A stretch of 34,338 bases of DNA from the NCBI GenBank assembly GCA_000961575.1, contig LADP01000037.1:1-34338 (forward strand), given 5' to 3'. A model generated the notes under the pieces. That model was not told where the DNA came from, ran no database searches, and saw only the letters and a program-made list of their open reading frames with translations. Positions 25,781 to 34,338 of the stretch are shown one piece after another (within the stretch, counting starts at the first letter, position 1; each line of letters begins with the position of its first letter). The translations under genes were made by a program, and so were the position numbers. Source of the DNA: Peptococcaceae bacterium BRH_c8a. GTDB lineage: Bacteria > Bacillota > Desulfotomaculia > Desulfotomaculales > Desulfallaceae.

Positions 25781-26752
25781 ATGCAAAAAGCAAGCAATAG
25801 TTGGAGAAAACAAGTGCGCAATCAGTACTTGTCAGGGATTAACGAAGTGTTAGACTATATAGAAAAAAATATAGCCCGTAGCTTCACCTTGGATGAGCTA
25901 GCCTCACAGGCCGGCTTCTCCAAATATCATTTTCACCGCATATTTTATACCTATGCCGGGGAAACACTGTTTCAGTTTATTCAACGGCTGCGCCTGGAAA
26001 AAAGCGCAACGTTGTTGTTGAATGAACCTGGCAAGCCGGTGACCGATATTGCCCTGGAATGCGGTTTTGCCAATTCATCATCCTTCGCCAAAAGCTTTAA
26101 AAAGCACTTTGGCATTTCCGCAACAGACTGGCGTAACCATAAATACTGTAACTATAGCAATCTGGGACAAGTGAAAAGCAATTCAGGAGAAGAACTTCCC
26201 GCCTCCTCGGTTTATATTGAGTATATCAATAATACTCAATTATGGAGGTGCGTTATGGAAAACCAAACCAGGACAGTTGAAGTAACGGAATTGCCGGAGA
26301 TGACCCTGGCATATGTGCGTTATGTGGGGCCCTACAAGGGTGACGGCCAACTGTTTGAGCGCTTGTACACGCAATTATTCCAGTGGGCAGGCCCCCGAAA
26401 CCTGCTTAACTTTCCCACAACCAAATCTATTATAGTGTACCACGACAACCCTGAAGTGACTGAGGATGAAAAGCTCCGGGTCAGCGTTTGCATCACGGTG
26501 CCCTCGAGCACAGCGGTTGAAGGGGAGGTTGGGAAAATGGTCATTCCAGCCGGCAGGTACGCCCTGGCCAGATTTGAGCTGGGAGAAAAAGACTACCAGG
26601 CAGCTTGGGACTGGGTGTTTGGTGCCTGGTTGCCGGAGAGCGGTTACTTGCCTGACGACCGGCCCAGCTTTGAAATGTACCATAATAACCCCAGTACCCA
26701 TCCTGAAGGTAAGGCCATTGTGGATATCTGCATTCCGGTAAAGCCTGTGTAA
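25781..26752 (+). CDS. AraC-family regulator with GyrI-like effector domain (second of three)
   Basis: A 323-aa regulator. AraC DNA-binding domain at about 18-120 (LDELASQAGFSKYHFHRIFY and DIALECGFANSSSFAKSFKK, then FGISATDWRNH). The C-terminal GyrI-like domain runs from about 159 to 322 (VEVTELPEMTLAYVRYVGPY; EKDYQAAWDWVFGAWLPESG), the multidrug-binding fold of BmrR, Rob and SbmC. A textbook internal initiation site, GGAGGTG followed by ATG 26255 (residue 159), stands exactly where the effector domain begins. A stand-alone effector domain of 164 aa might thus be made from the same mRNA. The ATG at 25781 follows AAAGGAAAG. It has its own terminator at 26830-26864. Targets are unknown. Confidence 0.9.
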   Translation: MQKASNSWRKQVRNQYLSGINEVLDYIEKNIARSFTLDELASQAGFSKYHFHRIFYTYAGETLFQFIQRLRLEKSATLLLNEPGKPVTDIALECGFANSSSFAKSFKKHFGISATDWRNHKYCNYSNLGQVKSNSGEELPASSVYIEYINNTQLWRCVMENQTRTVEVTELPEMTLAYVRYVGPYKGDGQLFERLYTQLFQWAGPRNLLNFPTTKSIIVYHDNPEVTEDEKLRVSVCITVPSSTAVEGEVGKMVIPAGRYALARFELGEKDYQAAWDWVFGAWLPESGYLPDDRPSFEMYHNNPSTHPEGKAIVDICIPVKPV

Positions 26753-26784
26753 TTATTTGATAACCGGCATTTATGCTAGATATT

Positions 26785-26829
26785 CTATAAAGTGGCGCCG
26801 GGGAAGTGTTTATCCAGTTCCTGATCAAG
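26785..26829 (-). pseudogene. Short C-terminal gene remnant (DQELDKHFPGATL)
   Basis: The minus strand reads LDQELDKHFPGATL then stop. It resembles RRELDQHFPGAKVEY in the longer remnant at 27944-28066. Only about 15 codons are recognisable, so this is a trace, not a gene. It sits directly downstream of the second AraC gene, convergent with it. Confidence 0.35.
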
Positions 26830-26864
26830 CCCATAATCTTTTGTTGCCAAGGATTATGGGTTTT
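26830..26864 (+). terminator. Terminator after the second AraC gene
   Basis: A 9-bp stem CCCATAATC (26830-26838) with its complement (26852-26860) is followed by TTTTGCTATTTTT. Confidence 0.75.
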
Positions 26865-26980
26865 GCTATTTTTAGTTTTAGGAGCGGGATTATTTGCCAT
26901 TTATTTTAAAATATATAATAGCAAAAGAGGTCAAGTAAGTCTAAGTGTTTGGTGTTATCCTTTTTGCGGGAGGTGATAAC

Positions 26981-27898
26981 ATGGAAAGTTGGGCCAAAAT
27001 AAAAGCCGTTCAAAATATGCAGGACTATATTAATGAACATATAACCGAAGCGATAACTCTACGTATGCTTGCAAGTACGGCAGGATATTCACCGTGGCAC
27101 GCTGGAAGGATTTTTAAAGAGTTGACAGGCAGAACACCTTTTGATTACATACGAGCGCTTCGGCTGTCCCAAGCAGCTGCTAAGTTACGAGATAAGGAAC
27201 TTAAAATAATAGATGTCGCTTTCGATTTTGTATTTGACTCCCACGAAGGATTCACAAGAGCTTTTACCAAACAGTTTGGTGTGACTCCTCAACATTACCG
27301 TAAATGCCAAAAGCCACCTTTACACAAGCTTTTTATGCCCGACAGTGTCCGTGATTATTACCTTAGATTACAAAAGGGAGAGGGTCAAATGGGTAAGAAT
27401 AATAATGTGAACACTGTTTTTGTTCAAGTAATTGAACGTCCAGCAAGAAAACTGCTATTAAAACATGGTCAAAAGGCCAAACATTATTTCGAATACTGCG
27501 AGGAAGTAGGATGTGAAGTATGGGATGTGTTGTCCAATGTCAAAGAAGCCATGTATGAGCCAATTGGAATGTGGATGCCGGAAAATCTGCTCAAACCAGG
27601 GACATCAGAGTATGCCCAGGGTGTTGAAGTTTCAACAAATTATATGGGCGAAATCCCAGAAGGTTTTGACCTAATTGATCTGCCGCCGTGTAAAATGATG
27701 GTATTTCAAGGGCAGCCTTTTGCTGACGAAAAATTTGGTGAAGCAATAGAAGAACTATGGGAAGTTATGAAAAATTATAACCCGGAGGTATATGGTTTTG
27801 AATGGGCAGATGAAGATGGGCCAAGGTTCCAACTTGTGCCAATGGGATACAGAGGCTATATTGAAGCAAGACCGGTAAAACAGCTAAACGCCAAGTAG
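26981..27898 (+). CDS. AraC-family regulator with GyrI-like effector domain (third of three)
   Basis: A 305-aa regulator. AraC domain at about 8-108 (LRMLASTAGYSPWHAGRIFK and IIDVAFDFVFDSHEGFTRAF, then FGVTPQHYRK). The GyrI-like domain starts near 137 (VFVQVIERPARKLLLKHGQK to RGYIEARPV). It resembles AraC regulators of large Clostridia that carry a probable small-molecule-binding C-terminus. ATG 26981 is preceded by GGGAGGTG; the longer frame from 26945 is not needed. At the domain junction GGGAGAGGG precedes an in-frame ATG at 27389 (residue 137), which could yield a 169-aa free effector domain. It lies between two inverted copies of a palindromic element (25549-25579 and 27916-27944) together with the second AraC gene. 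Confidence 0.88.
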   Translation: MESWAKIKAVQNMQDYINEHITEAITLRMLASTAGYSPWHAGRIFKELTGRTPFDYIRALRLSQAAAKLRDKELKIIDVAFDFVFDSHEGFTRAFTKQFGVTPQHYRKCQKPPLHKLFMPDSVRDYYLRLQKGEGQMGKNNNVNTVFVQVIERPARKLLLKHGQKAKHYFEYCEEVGCEVWDVLSNVKEAMYEPIGMWMPENLLKPGTSEYAQGVEVSTNYMGEIPEGFDLIDLPPCKMMVFQGQPFADEKFGEAIEELWEVMKNYNPEVYGFEWADEDGPRFQLVPMGYRGYIEARPVKQLNAK

Positions 27899-27915
27899 GG
27901 GACAGGAAGCAATGG

Positions 27916-27944
27916 GGAAGCAAAAGAACCGTCCCCTTGCTTCC
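27916..27944. repeat. Dispersed palindromic element, copy 2 (inverted)
   Basis: GGAAGCAA and TTGCTTCC enclose AAGAACCGTCCCC. The reverse complement matches copy 1 (25550-25578) except for one base. A partial extra unit, GGGGACAGGAAGCAA, lies just before it (27899-27912). It stands 17 nt after the third AraC gene. Confidence 0.8.
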
Positions 27945-28066
27945 TATACTAAGTACTCCACTTTGGCCCCCGGGAAATGCTGGTCCAGCTCCCGCCGGAA
28001 CAGTTCATCCATCTCCTGGAGCGTCGACTTTGGATAAACGTACTTTCCGTAACCATAGGCAAAAAG
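27944..28066 (-). pseudogene. C-terminal fragment resembling spore photoproduct lyase
   Basis: The minus strand encodes, without a start, AYGYGKYVYPKSTLQEMDEL followed by FRRELDQHFPGAKVEYLV and a stop. From memory, the pattern KYVY...EM..FF...I..FP.A..EY matches the C-terminus of spore photoproduct lyase, the radical SAM enzyme that repairs UV damage in spores. The rest of the gene is missing: upstream, the frame runs into a terminator hairpin. It is therefore a decayed remnant, and the family call is tentative. Confidence 0.4.
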
Positions 28067-28113
28067 AAAAAAGCCCACAAACCCTTGTATACCAAAGGTT
28101 TGCGGGCTTTTTT
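28067..28113. terminator. Strong terminator downstream of the third AraC gene
   Basis: Arms 28067-28083 and 28097-28113 pair over 17 bp with one mismatch (AAAAAAGCCC/GGGCTTTTTT outer part). A-run and T-run on either side make it usable in both directions. Confidence 0.85.
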
Positions 28114-28518
28114 GTAAACCTTTTTACTTTGGATAAGCCGCATTTTGTTTCAAATAGTACATCTCCCAAAAAGACCTGTAAAGTTGGTCTCATGCCTTTT
28201 GGTGAACATGTACAGAGGCCTGACCTAGTTAAGTTTTTTAATATAGCTAGTTTTTCCGGTCCTTATATTTTAGACACAAATATGTAGAGGTTTTTTAATT
28301 TCACCTGTCTACCTTGGGGGAGCATATAGGCCCCAGGGAAATGTTCAATTTTAATGCCGGAATTGTTGATACATATATTCTGTCTAAATTATTAAAAAAG
28401 GATTTGCTGTCTCGGAGATATCTTTAATCGCCTCATTCATGATTGATTGGAGGTTTGAGTAATTCTTTGTAGAAGATTTAGTTTTAACCATAAAAAAGGA
28501 GTTATTGGAGAGGAGTTT
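28114..28518. other. Intergenic region before the giant adhesin gene
   Basis: About 400 nt without a supportable gene. It contains an insertion-sequence end relic (28305-28327) and next to it a minus-strand trace EHFPGA (28329-28346), similar to the remnants at 26785 and 27944. The last 150 nt are AT-rich and end in the GGAGAGGAG ribosome site of the adhesin. I see no c-di-GMP riboswitch, although such switches often precede clostridial adhesin genes. Confidence 0.55.
28305..28327. mobile_element. Solitary insertion-sequence end relic
   Basis: CTGTCTACC and GGGGAGCATAT are in the same order and almost the same spacing as at the IS150-like end at 538-561 (3 versus 4 nt between). No transposase remains. 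It suggests an old insertion or deletion of a related element. Confidence 0.5.
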
Positions 28519-31500
28519 ATGTTTATGAATTATTTAACTAAAAATATAAAAGGATTGCTAACTAATAGCTTGGCTTTTGCTTTATTTGTATCTTTTATTC
28601 TTTTAGTTATGGCTGTCCTGCCTCAAGGAGCTCAAGCCGCCGAATCCTCGATATGGAAGATGACTACCAATATCAACAGTGCAACCGGTTATGGCGATAA
28701 TATTGGAAGGTCAGTATCAACATTTGGCGGAACCGGCGCCATAGCACCATCCTCTTCTAGTTATTCGAGTACAAGTTATTTATATGTTTATGCAAACAAT
28801 TGGGCGGATGGTGCGGGAACAAAAGGCTTCAAAATTGAAGTTAAAACCACAAATTTTACTAATATTACAATCTCTTATGCCCAAACATCCGATGATTTTA
28901 ACGGTACTAATATCGGCCCCAGGGATTTTAAACTGCAGTACAGTTTAGATGATGTGAATTATTATGATGTTACAGGCGGCGCGGCTGTTTTGGGCAACGG
29001 TTGGGGTGAAGTTGTTACCAAAACTGATCTGCAGCTGCCTGCAACTTGTGACAACGTTAATTCAGTCTATCTGAGATGGATTATGACAAGTAATACCGGT
29101 GTGAACGGAAAAACGATTACAACGGCAGGGGAAGCAGAGCTTGCCAATATTGATGTAGAAGGTATAGCCATGCCGGTAGCGCCATCGGGTATTACTTTGA
29201 GTAATAACATCCTTGTTCCCAATTCCCCTTCCGGTACACCAATAGGCACTTTTTCTGTTACCGATTTCAATCCAACAGATGTACATACATTAACTTTAGT
29301 TGGCGGAGAAGGTTCTACTGATAATGCTTCCTTCCAAATCGTTGGTAACGAGCTTCGTGCTGCCGCCGTTTTGAGCCAGGGAACTTATTCGATACGGGTA
29401 AATGCCAATGACGGCTCTCATGACTTTGCTAAAGTATTTTCAATTATTGTTGATATAGTGTACCCGGAGATAAACGGGGGAGACCAGACATGGGACTATA
29501 TTACAAACGCTACCTTCAATACGATTAACAAAACTTCTGGGCCTGAAAGCGGCGGATACGGGGATTATACAGCAGTTACCACGTCTGTTACGAGAGGTCA
29601 ATCATATGACCTTATAGTAATAAATCCCCCAACTGAAGCTATTGACCCTGCTTTTCCTCAATATATAAAAGCCTGGATAGACTGGAACCACGACGGTGAT
29701 TTTAATGATGCCGGGGAAGCTTTTGAAGTTGCAGGGAATTTATCAACTCAACAAAATTCCCAGATAAGCATTACAGTGCCAGCCGATGCTGCTATCACAA
29801 CTACAAGAATGAGGGTTGTCATCTGGGGTACGGATATTACTGCTTTCCCGCCAAATGCCGGGTCGTTCGATTTCGGAGAGGCTGAAGACTATTCAATTGA
29901 AATCGTCGATGTCCTGCTCAACACTGCTCCCTCATTAGACGTCACCGCGCCTAGTATGGGTTCTACCGACGAGGATACAACTACCAGTCCAATATTGATT
30001 TCTGATTACCTTGGCTCTGTTACAGACCCCGACCCGGGCGCTCTTTCCGGTGTTGCTATCAGTTCCGTAACAGGTAATGGCACCTGGCAGTACTCTCTTG
30101 ACGGATCCACCTGGTCCGCGGTGGGAGCCGTAAGCGATACCAGCGCGCTTCTGCTCCGTTCTACCGATTCTATCAGATATATTCCGGACGGCACCAACGG
30201 CGAAACAGTCACCATCACCTACCGGGCCTGGGACCAGACTTCAGGTGTCCCTGGCGACAAGGCGGACACAACGACCAATGGTGGCTCAACCGCGTTTTCA
30301 GCAAATACCGGCACGGTAACCTTGACGGTTGCTTCCGTAAACGATGCCCCGACCATTACAGGCCTACCTGCAGATGTGACAGTTACTGAGGATACCGCAA
30401 GCAACCTGGATTTATCAGTAACCACCTTTAGCGATGTTGACGCCGGTGCTAACCCTGTTACTTTGACACTGACTGCCGATAGTGGCACTATCACCTCGGC
30501 CAGCGGTGGTGGCGTAACCGTAAGTGGATCGGGCACTTCTATACTGACGCTGACCGGTACACCGGCAAATATAGATACATTTCTTAATACCGTTAGCAAC
30601 ATCCAATACCAGGGGGCATTAAACTTATATGGCAACGATGCCGATACTATTACTTTAGTTGCCAACGATGGCGGTAATAGTGGAAGCGGCGGCGGGACAG
30701 ATGTCACCCTCGGTAGCGTAAATGCTGATATCACAGCGGTAAACGATGCACCCACCGTTGCCGGAACCTACACGCTTGATCCAACTGATGAGGATACTAC
30801 CTCCACGGGAGTTCGTGTTTCTACCATTATGCCTGACCTGAGCGGCAGTGATGTGGACGGTAATCCTCTAGGTGCTGCTATAACCGCATGGAACGGTAAT
30901 GGCACTTGGCAGTACTCTACGGAACCCTCGACCTGGTCGGATGTGGGCAGTGTTTCCGATACCAGCGCGCTTTTGCTGAGTGCTACTACCTGGCTCCGCT
31001 ATGTGCCGGATGGACAAAACGGTGAGACTGCAGGTTGTACCTTTAGGGCCTGGGATCAAACAGTCGGCACTGCCTCAGGTACTGGTACTCCCCAGACCGT
31101 TAATACTACAACTAATGGCGGCACATCAGCGTACTCAGCAAATACCGGTACGGTAACCTTGACGGTTACTTCAGTAAACGACCCGCCCGTGACGTCATTT
31201 AATACAATTACTGTAATTGAAGATAGTACTTATACTTTTACGGCGGCAGACTTTAACTTTACCGACGTGGATACGGGCGACACTCTGCAATCGGTTCTTA
31301 TCGATTTATTGCCTGGTGCCGGCACTTTGGCCCTAAATGGTGTGGCTGTTAGCGCTGGAGATAGTATCAGCGTGTCGGATATTAACTCCGGGCTTTTGAC
31401 ATTCACTCCGGCAGCAGACGCCCACGACCCATTTTACGCCGAATTTGGATTTAGAGTAAGCGACGGCACAGCATTGAGCAACTACACCACCATACTCATA

Positions 31501-34338
31501 GATGTACAGGCGGTTAACGACGCACCCGCGGTGACCGCACCGGCTAGTATTACCGTAGCAGAGGATATTGCATCCCCGATCACCGGTATCTCTTTTGCCG
31601 ATGTGGATGCGTGGTCAGGTGAATTAACAACCACCTTCACGGTGGACTCTGGTACGCTATCAGCTGTATCAACAAGCGAGGTAACCGTAGGCGGCACGTC
31701 AACGACACGGACCTTAACCGGTAAACTCGCCGACATTAACAGCTTTATTGCTGCAGGCGGCCTTACTTACACCACCGCCCAAAATATGATTGACAGTGTA
31801 ACCCTTGGTGCTTTAATGAACGACAAGGGCAACACCGGTAGCGGCGGAGCCAAGGATTCACAGACCGCGTATGTCACCTTGACTGTTACGCCAACCAATG
31901 ATCCTCCGTCACTGGATCTTAACGGTCCAGGAGGGAGTGATAGTTCCTCTGCCATCTTCTGTGCCGGCGGGTATGCAGTGAATATCAGCCCAGACGCCAC
32001 CCTCACCGAAATGGATTTGGGTGATGATATTGTATCCCTTACGGCCGTGCTTGAAGCGACCCCGGATAGTGCAGACGAAAGCCTTTCGCTTAACGCCAGT
32101 GCAACCGCAGCGGCTGCCGGCCTGACTGTTAGTTACAATGCCGGTACCGGGATGTTATCCATAACGGGTGCTGCTTCACCTGCCACTTACGAAACCATCC
32201 TGTGCGGTATTGTCTATCATAACGCTGCTAACCCGGCTTTTATCTTTACCGGAACCCGGACTATTTCCGTCTATGCTGACGATGGAGAATCTATTTCCAA
32301 TATTGCAAACAGTATGGTAGCGATAGTCACTGCTCCAATTATAGACCTGGGAGGCGACGGTGGTTCAAGCGATACCAGCGCATCTTTTACAGAAGGTGGC
32401 GGTTCCATTTTCGTAGCGCCTGATGCCACAATTGGTGATCCGGACAATGACAATCTAAACCAGCTAATTATTCAGTTAACCAATCCCCAAGATGGCACGG
32501 CGGAAAGTATTAACATAAGTGGGTATGATAACGGTGATGTTGTAAGCGGTATCACCATAACCTATAACTCGGCAACCCGCATCACCATGACCGGCGTTAC
32601 TACAGCGACTGACTACCAGGCCCTTTTGCGCCAACTGACATATAACAATACTTCCGAAGACCCTGACGCCACCAGCTGGACCATCACCGCCCAGGCTAGG
32701 GACATAAATGGATACTTCGGGCCCATTGCTACGGCTACCGTTTCAGTTATGCCGGTCAACGATGCACCCATGTTGACAGCTAATACAGGCGCTACCTTGG
32801 ACGAAGGAGCAACCGTTACCCTGACCAATACAATGCTTGGGTGCAGCGACCCGGACAACACAGCAGACCAATTAACTTATACAGTTAGCCAACCGCCAAA
32901 TGGTAGTTTGATGTTAAACGACAGCCCCCTGACCGGCGGCACTTTTACCCAGAACGATATCGACAACAACCGGGTGGCCTATGCCCACGACGGCAGTGAG
33001 TCCCCCGCCGACAGTTTTACCTTTACAGTAACTGACGGAACAGGGGGCAATATCTCGAACACAACTTTTGCCATAACAGTAAACCCGGTAAACGATGTCC
33101 CTGTGATTGTGGTCAACCAGGAACTTGCCTTAGCTGGCGGAAACACAGTCACCATTGGCAATGATTATTTGGCCGCCAGTGATGCCGACAATAACCCGGG
33201 CCAGTTAACTTACACAATAAACATAGCACCGGCCAGTGGTACGCTTTACAATAACGGCTCGGCCATACCTGCCGGAGGCACCTTTACCCAGCTGGATATT
33301 GACTATAACCTGGTAACGTATACCCATGATAACAGTGAAACTACCGCCGACAGCTTTAGCTTTACGGTTACCGACGGCGCCGGTGGAAGCGTAAGCGGTA
33401 CCTTCGATTTTAGCATCGAGCCTACTGTTATAAACCCCGACACCTCCGGCATGTCGTTTACCACCGGCTCGGTTGCGGCCGACGGCACGGCCACTGCAAC
33501 CATTACCGTGGTGGTTAAAAACGTAAACGCCATCCCCCTGGCCGGGCATACCATCACTTTGGACCAGGGCAGCGGCAGCTCTATCATCAGCCCGACAAGC
33601 TCTGTCACAAGCGCAGAAGGCAAAGCAGAGTTTACAGTAAAAAGCGACCGGGCCGAGACGGTAACCTATACCGCTTACGACCAAACGGACAATCAATATA
33701 TTACCCAAACCGTCCAGGTTACATTTGAACCGGGAATCACGGTCACGCCTACTTCCGGCAGCGCCGTTGAAGGCCAAAGCATGCAATACGAAGTAGCGAT
33801 TGTATCCCAGCCAACGGCCGATGTAGTAATAAGTGCAAGTTGCGGTGGCCAGTTGGAGTTAGATAATGATAGCCTTACCTTTACGCCGGCAAACTACAGT
33901 GTGCCTCAATCGGTAATTGTAACCGCCTTCGATAACGATGTGGCCGAGGGGCCGCACTCGGCAACGGTATCCCACAGTGTTTACAGCGCAGATGCGGAAT
34001 ATAACAATTACGATATGGCTGACGTTACAGTTACTATCATGGATAACGACTCCCCGGGCATCAGCATCATCCAAAGCAGCGGCTCGACACAGGTGTCAGA
34101 AGCAGGCGGACACGATATATTTGACCTGGTGTTGACAACCAGGCCGGCAGATAGCGTAACAGTCAGTGTTTACGGTGACCGAGATGTTGATGTATCCCCG
34201 GAAATGGTTATATTTGCTCCAGGCAATTGGAATGTCCTGCAAAGTGTCACCGTGACGGCGGTTGATGATAATACCGTGGAATTTGCACATACGGGAACGG
34301 TCACTTATGCGGTCTACAGCCCTGACCCCGACTATAAC
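28519..34338 (+). CDS. Giant modular surface adhesin, 3' end outside the window
   Basis: An open frame of at least 1940 codons from ATG 28519, preceded by GGAGAGGAG. A signal peptide (about 1-41) ends LPQGAQA. Modules follow: an N-terminal beta-sandwich (45-220), a cadherin-like domain (225-313), and a GEVED-type domain (about 318-465; IDWNHDGDFNDAGEAFEV and FGEAEDYSIEI). A long tandem array of VCBS/cadherin-like repeats spans about 473-1630, with VNDAPT linkers and D-x-D calcium motifs; its last two are CSPG-type repeats (GGTFTQ-D-IDNN/IDYN). An invasin-like Ig (Big_1) domain lies at 1635-1738, then two Calx-beta-like repeats from 1740. Such proteins bind surfaces or matrix and need calcium. 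Anchoring (SLH or other) must lie beyond the edge. Residues about 515-575 and 792-850 are near-duplicate units (GNGTWQYS). Confidence 0.88.
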   Translation, partial: MFMNYLTKNIKGLLTNSLAFALFVSFILLVMAVLPQGAQAAESSIWKMTTNINSATGYGDNIGRSVSTFGGTGAIAPSSSSYSSTSYLYVYANNWADGAGTKGFKIEVKTTNFTNITISYAQTSDDFNGTNIGPRDFKLQYSLDDVNYYDVTGGAAVLGNGWGEVVTKTDLQLPATCDNVNSVYLRWIMTSNTGVNGKTITTAGEAELANIDVEGIAMPVAPSGITLSNNILVPNSPSGTPIGTFSVTDFNPTDVHTLTLVGGEGSTDNASFQIVGNELRAAAVLSQGTYSIRVNANDGSHDFAKVFSIIVDIVYPEINGGDQTWDYITNATFNTINKTSGPESGGYGDYTAVTTSVTRGQSYDLIVINPPTEAIDPAFPQYIKAWIDWNHDGDFNDAGEAFEVAGNLSTQQNSQISITVPADAAITTTRMRVVIWGTDITAFPPNAGSFDFGEAEDYSIEIVDVLLNTAPSLDVTAPSMGSTDEDTTTSPILISDYLGSVTDPDPGALSGVAISSVTGNGTWQYSLDGSTWSAVGAVSDTSALLLRSTDSIRYIPDGTNGETVTITYRAWDQTSGVPGDKADTTTNGGSTAFSANTGTVTLTVASVNDAPTITGLPADVTVTEDTASNLDLSVTTFSDVDAGANPVTLTLTADSGTITSASGGGVTVSGSGTSILTLTGTPANIDTFLNTVSNIQYQGALNLYGNDADTITLVANDGGNSGSGGGTDVTLGSVNADITAVNDAPTVAGTYTLDPTDEDTTSTGVRVSTIMPDLSGSDVDGNPLGAAITAWNGNGTWQYSTEPSTWSDVGSVSDTSALLLSATTWLRYVPDGQNGETAGCTFRAWDQTVGTASGTGTPQTVNTTTNGGTSAYSANTGTVTLTVTSVNDPPVTSFNTITVIEDSTYTFTAADFNFTDVDTGDTLQSVLIDLLPGAGTLALNGVAVSAGDSISVSDINSGLLTFTPAADAHDPFYAEFGFRVSDGTALSNYTTILIDVQAVNDAPAVTAPASITVAEDIASPITGISFADVDAWSGELTTTFTVDSGTLSAVSTSEVTVGGTSTTRTLTGKLADINSFIAAGGLTYTTAQNMIDSVTLGALMNDKGNTGSGGAKDSQTAYVTLTVTPTNDPPSLDLNGPGGSDSSSAIFCAGGYAVNISPDATLTEMDLGDDIVSLTAVLEATPDSADESLSLNASATAAAAGLTVSYNAGTGMLSITGAASPATYETILCGIVYHNAANPAFIFTGTRTISVYADDGESISNIANSMVAIVTAPIIDLGGDGGSSDTSASFTEGGGSIFVAPDATIGDPDNDNLNQLIIQLTNPQDGTAESINISGYDNGDVVSGITITYNSATRITMTGVTTATDYQALLRQLTYNNTSEDPDATSWTITAQARDINGYFGPIATATVSVMPVNDAPMLTANTGATLDEGATVTLTNTMLGCSDPDNTADQLTYTVSQPPNGSLMLNDSPLTGGTFTQNDIDNNRVAYAHDGSESPADSFTFTVTDGTGGNISNTTFAITVNPVNDVPVIVVNQELALAGGNTVTIGNDYLAASDADNNPGQLTYTINIAPASGTLYNNGSAIPAGGTFTQLDIDYNLVTYTHDNSETTADSFSFTVTDGAGGSVSGTFDFSIEPTVINPDTSGMSFTTGSVAADGTATATITVVVKNVNAIPLAGHTITLDQGSGSSIISPTSSVTSAEGKAEFTVKSDRAETVTYTAYDQTDNQYITQTVQVTFEPGITVTPTSGSAVEGQSMQYEVAIVSQPTADVVISASCGGQLELDNDSLTFTPANYSVPQSVIVTAFDNDVAEGPHSATVSHSVYSADAEYNNYDMADVTVTIMDNDSPGISIIQSSGSTQVSEAGGHDIFDLVLTTRPADSVTVSVYGDRDVDVSPEMVIFAPGNWNVLQSVTVTAVDDNTVEFAHTGTVTYAVYSPDPDYN

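Noticed and set aside
27937-28287. + strand 116-codon frame after the third AraC gene
   Set aside because: It runs through a palindromic element, the opposite-strand remnant and a terminator; no protein-like features.
28350-28518. c-di-GMP riboswitch in the adhesin leader
   Set aside because: Expected for such adhesins, but the conserved core sequence of the class I aptamer is not seen.
30219-30755. Long minus-strand frame (178 codons) inside the adhesin
   Set aside because: Shadow of repetitive Thr/Val/Ser-rich coding on the + strand; similar shadows occur throughout the surface-protein genes.
28519-34338. CRISPR-like or satellite repeats
   Set aside because: The repeats are protein-level domain repeats with diverged nucleotides and no uniform spacers; no CRISPR array or tRNA/rRNA gene was recognised anywhere in the window.

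Overview
The window looks like a chromosomal accessory region of a spore-forming, anaerobic Gram-positive bacterium, most plausibly a Desulfotomaculum-type Peptococcaceae (Clostridia). That is an inference. It rests on strong AGGAGG-type ribosome sites, frequent TTG and GTG starts, S-layer homology (SLH) domains, a Gram-positive type glutamine synthetase, a glycyl radical enzyme with its activase, and a trace that resembles the C-terminus of spore photoproduct lyase. I ran no database search; all family calls come from motifs read by eye.

Layout. 1-563: right end of an IS3/IS150-like insertion sequence, transposase gene reading leftward off the window. 702-2840: large-subunit catalase (katE), followed by a perfect 40-bp inverted repeat. 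3003-4361: glutamine synthetase (glnA), apparently with a non-ATG start, convergent with a membrane sensor kinase across a shared terminator. 4418-7007 (minus): sensor kinase and OmpR/PhoB-type response regulator. 7225-14765: two large exported proteins, each starting with a probable seven-bladed propeller; the first ends in SLH anchors. 14966-16852: MarR regulator and MATE exporter behind a palindromic operator. 16953-18451: XRE regulator translationally coupled to an acyl-CoA dehydrogenase. 18651-22991: glycyl radical enzyme, its two-cluster activase and a metallo-beta-lactamase-fold hydrolase. 23156-27898: three AraC/GyrI-type regulators around a CapA-like lipoprotein, with short dispersed palindromes and gene remnants. 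28519-34338: the first 1940 codons of a giant modular adhesin that runs off the right edge.

Functional links. An 11-nt-period direct repeat occurs twice, upstream of the first surface protein and upstream of the kinase, with 28 of 31 core bases identical. This suggests that the response regulator controls both the surface protein and its own kinase. The MarR-MATE pair looks like an autoregulated drug-efflux operon. The glycyl radical enzyme cluster is the most novel metabolic unit: its catalytic cysteine loop reads SGCVYMD and lacks the usual GCVE glutamate, so its substrate cannot be assigned here. All three AraC/GyrI genes carry a Shine-Dalgarno and in-frame start at the junction between DNA-binding and effector domains, which might give free effector-domain proteins.
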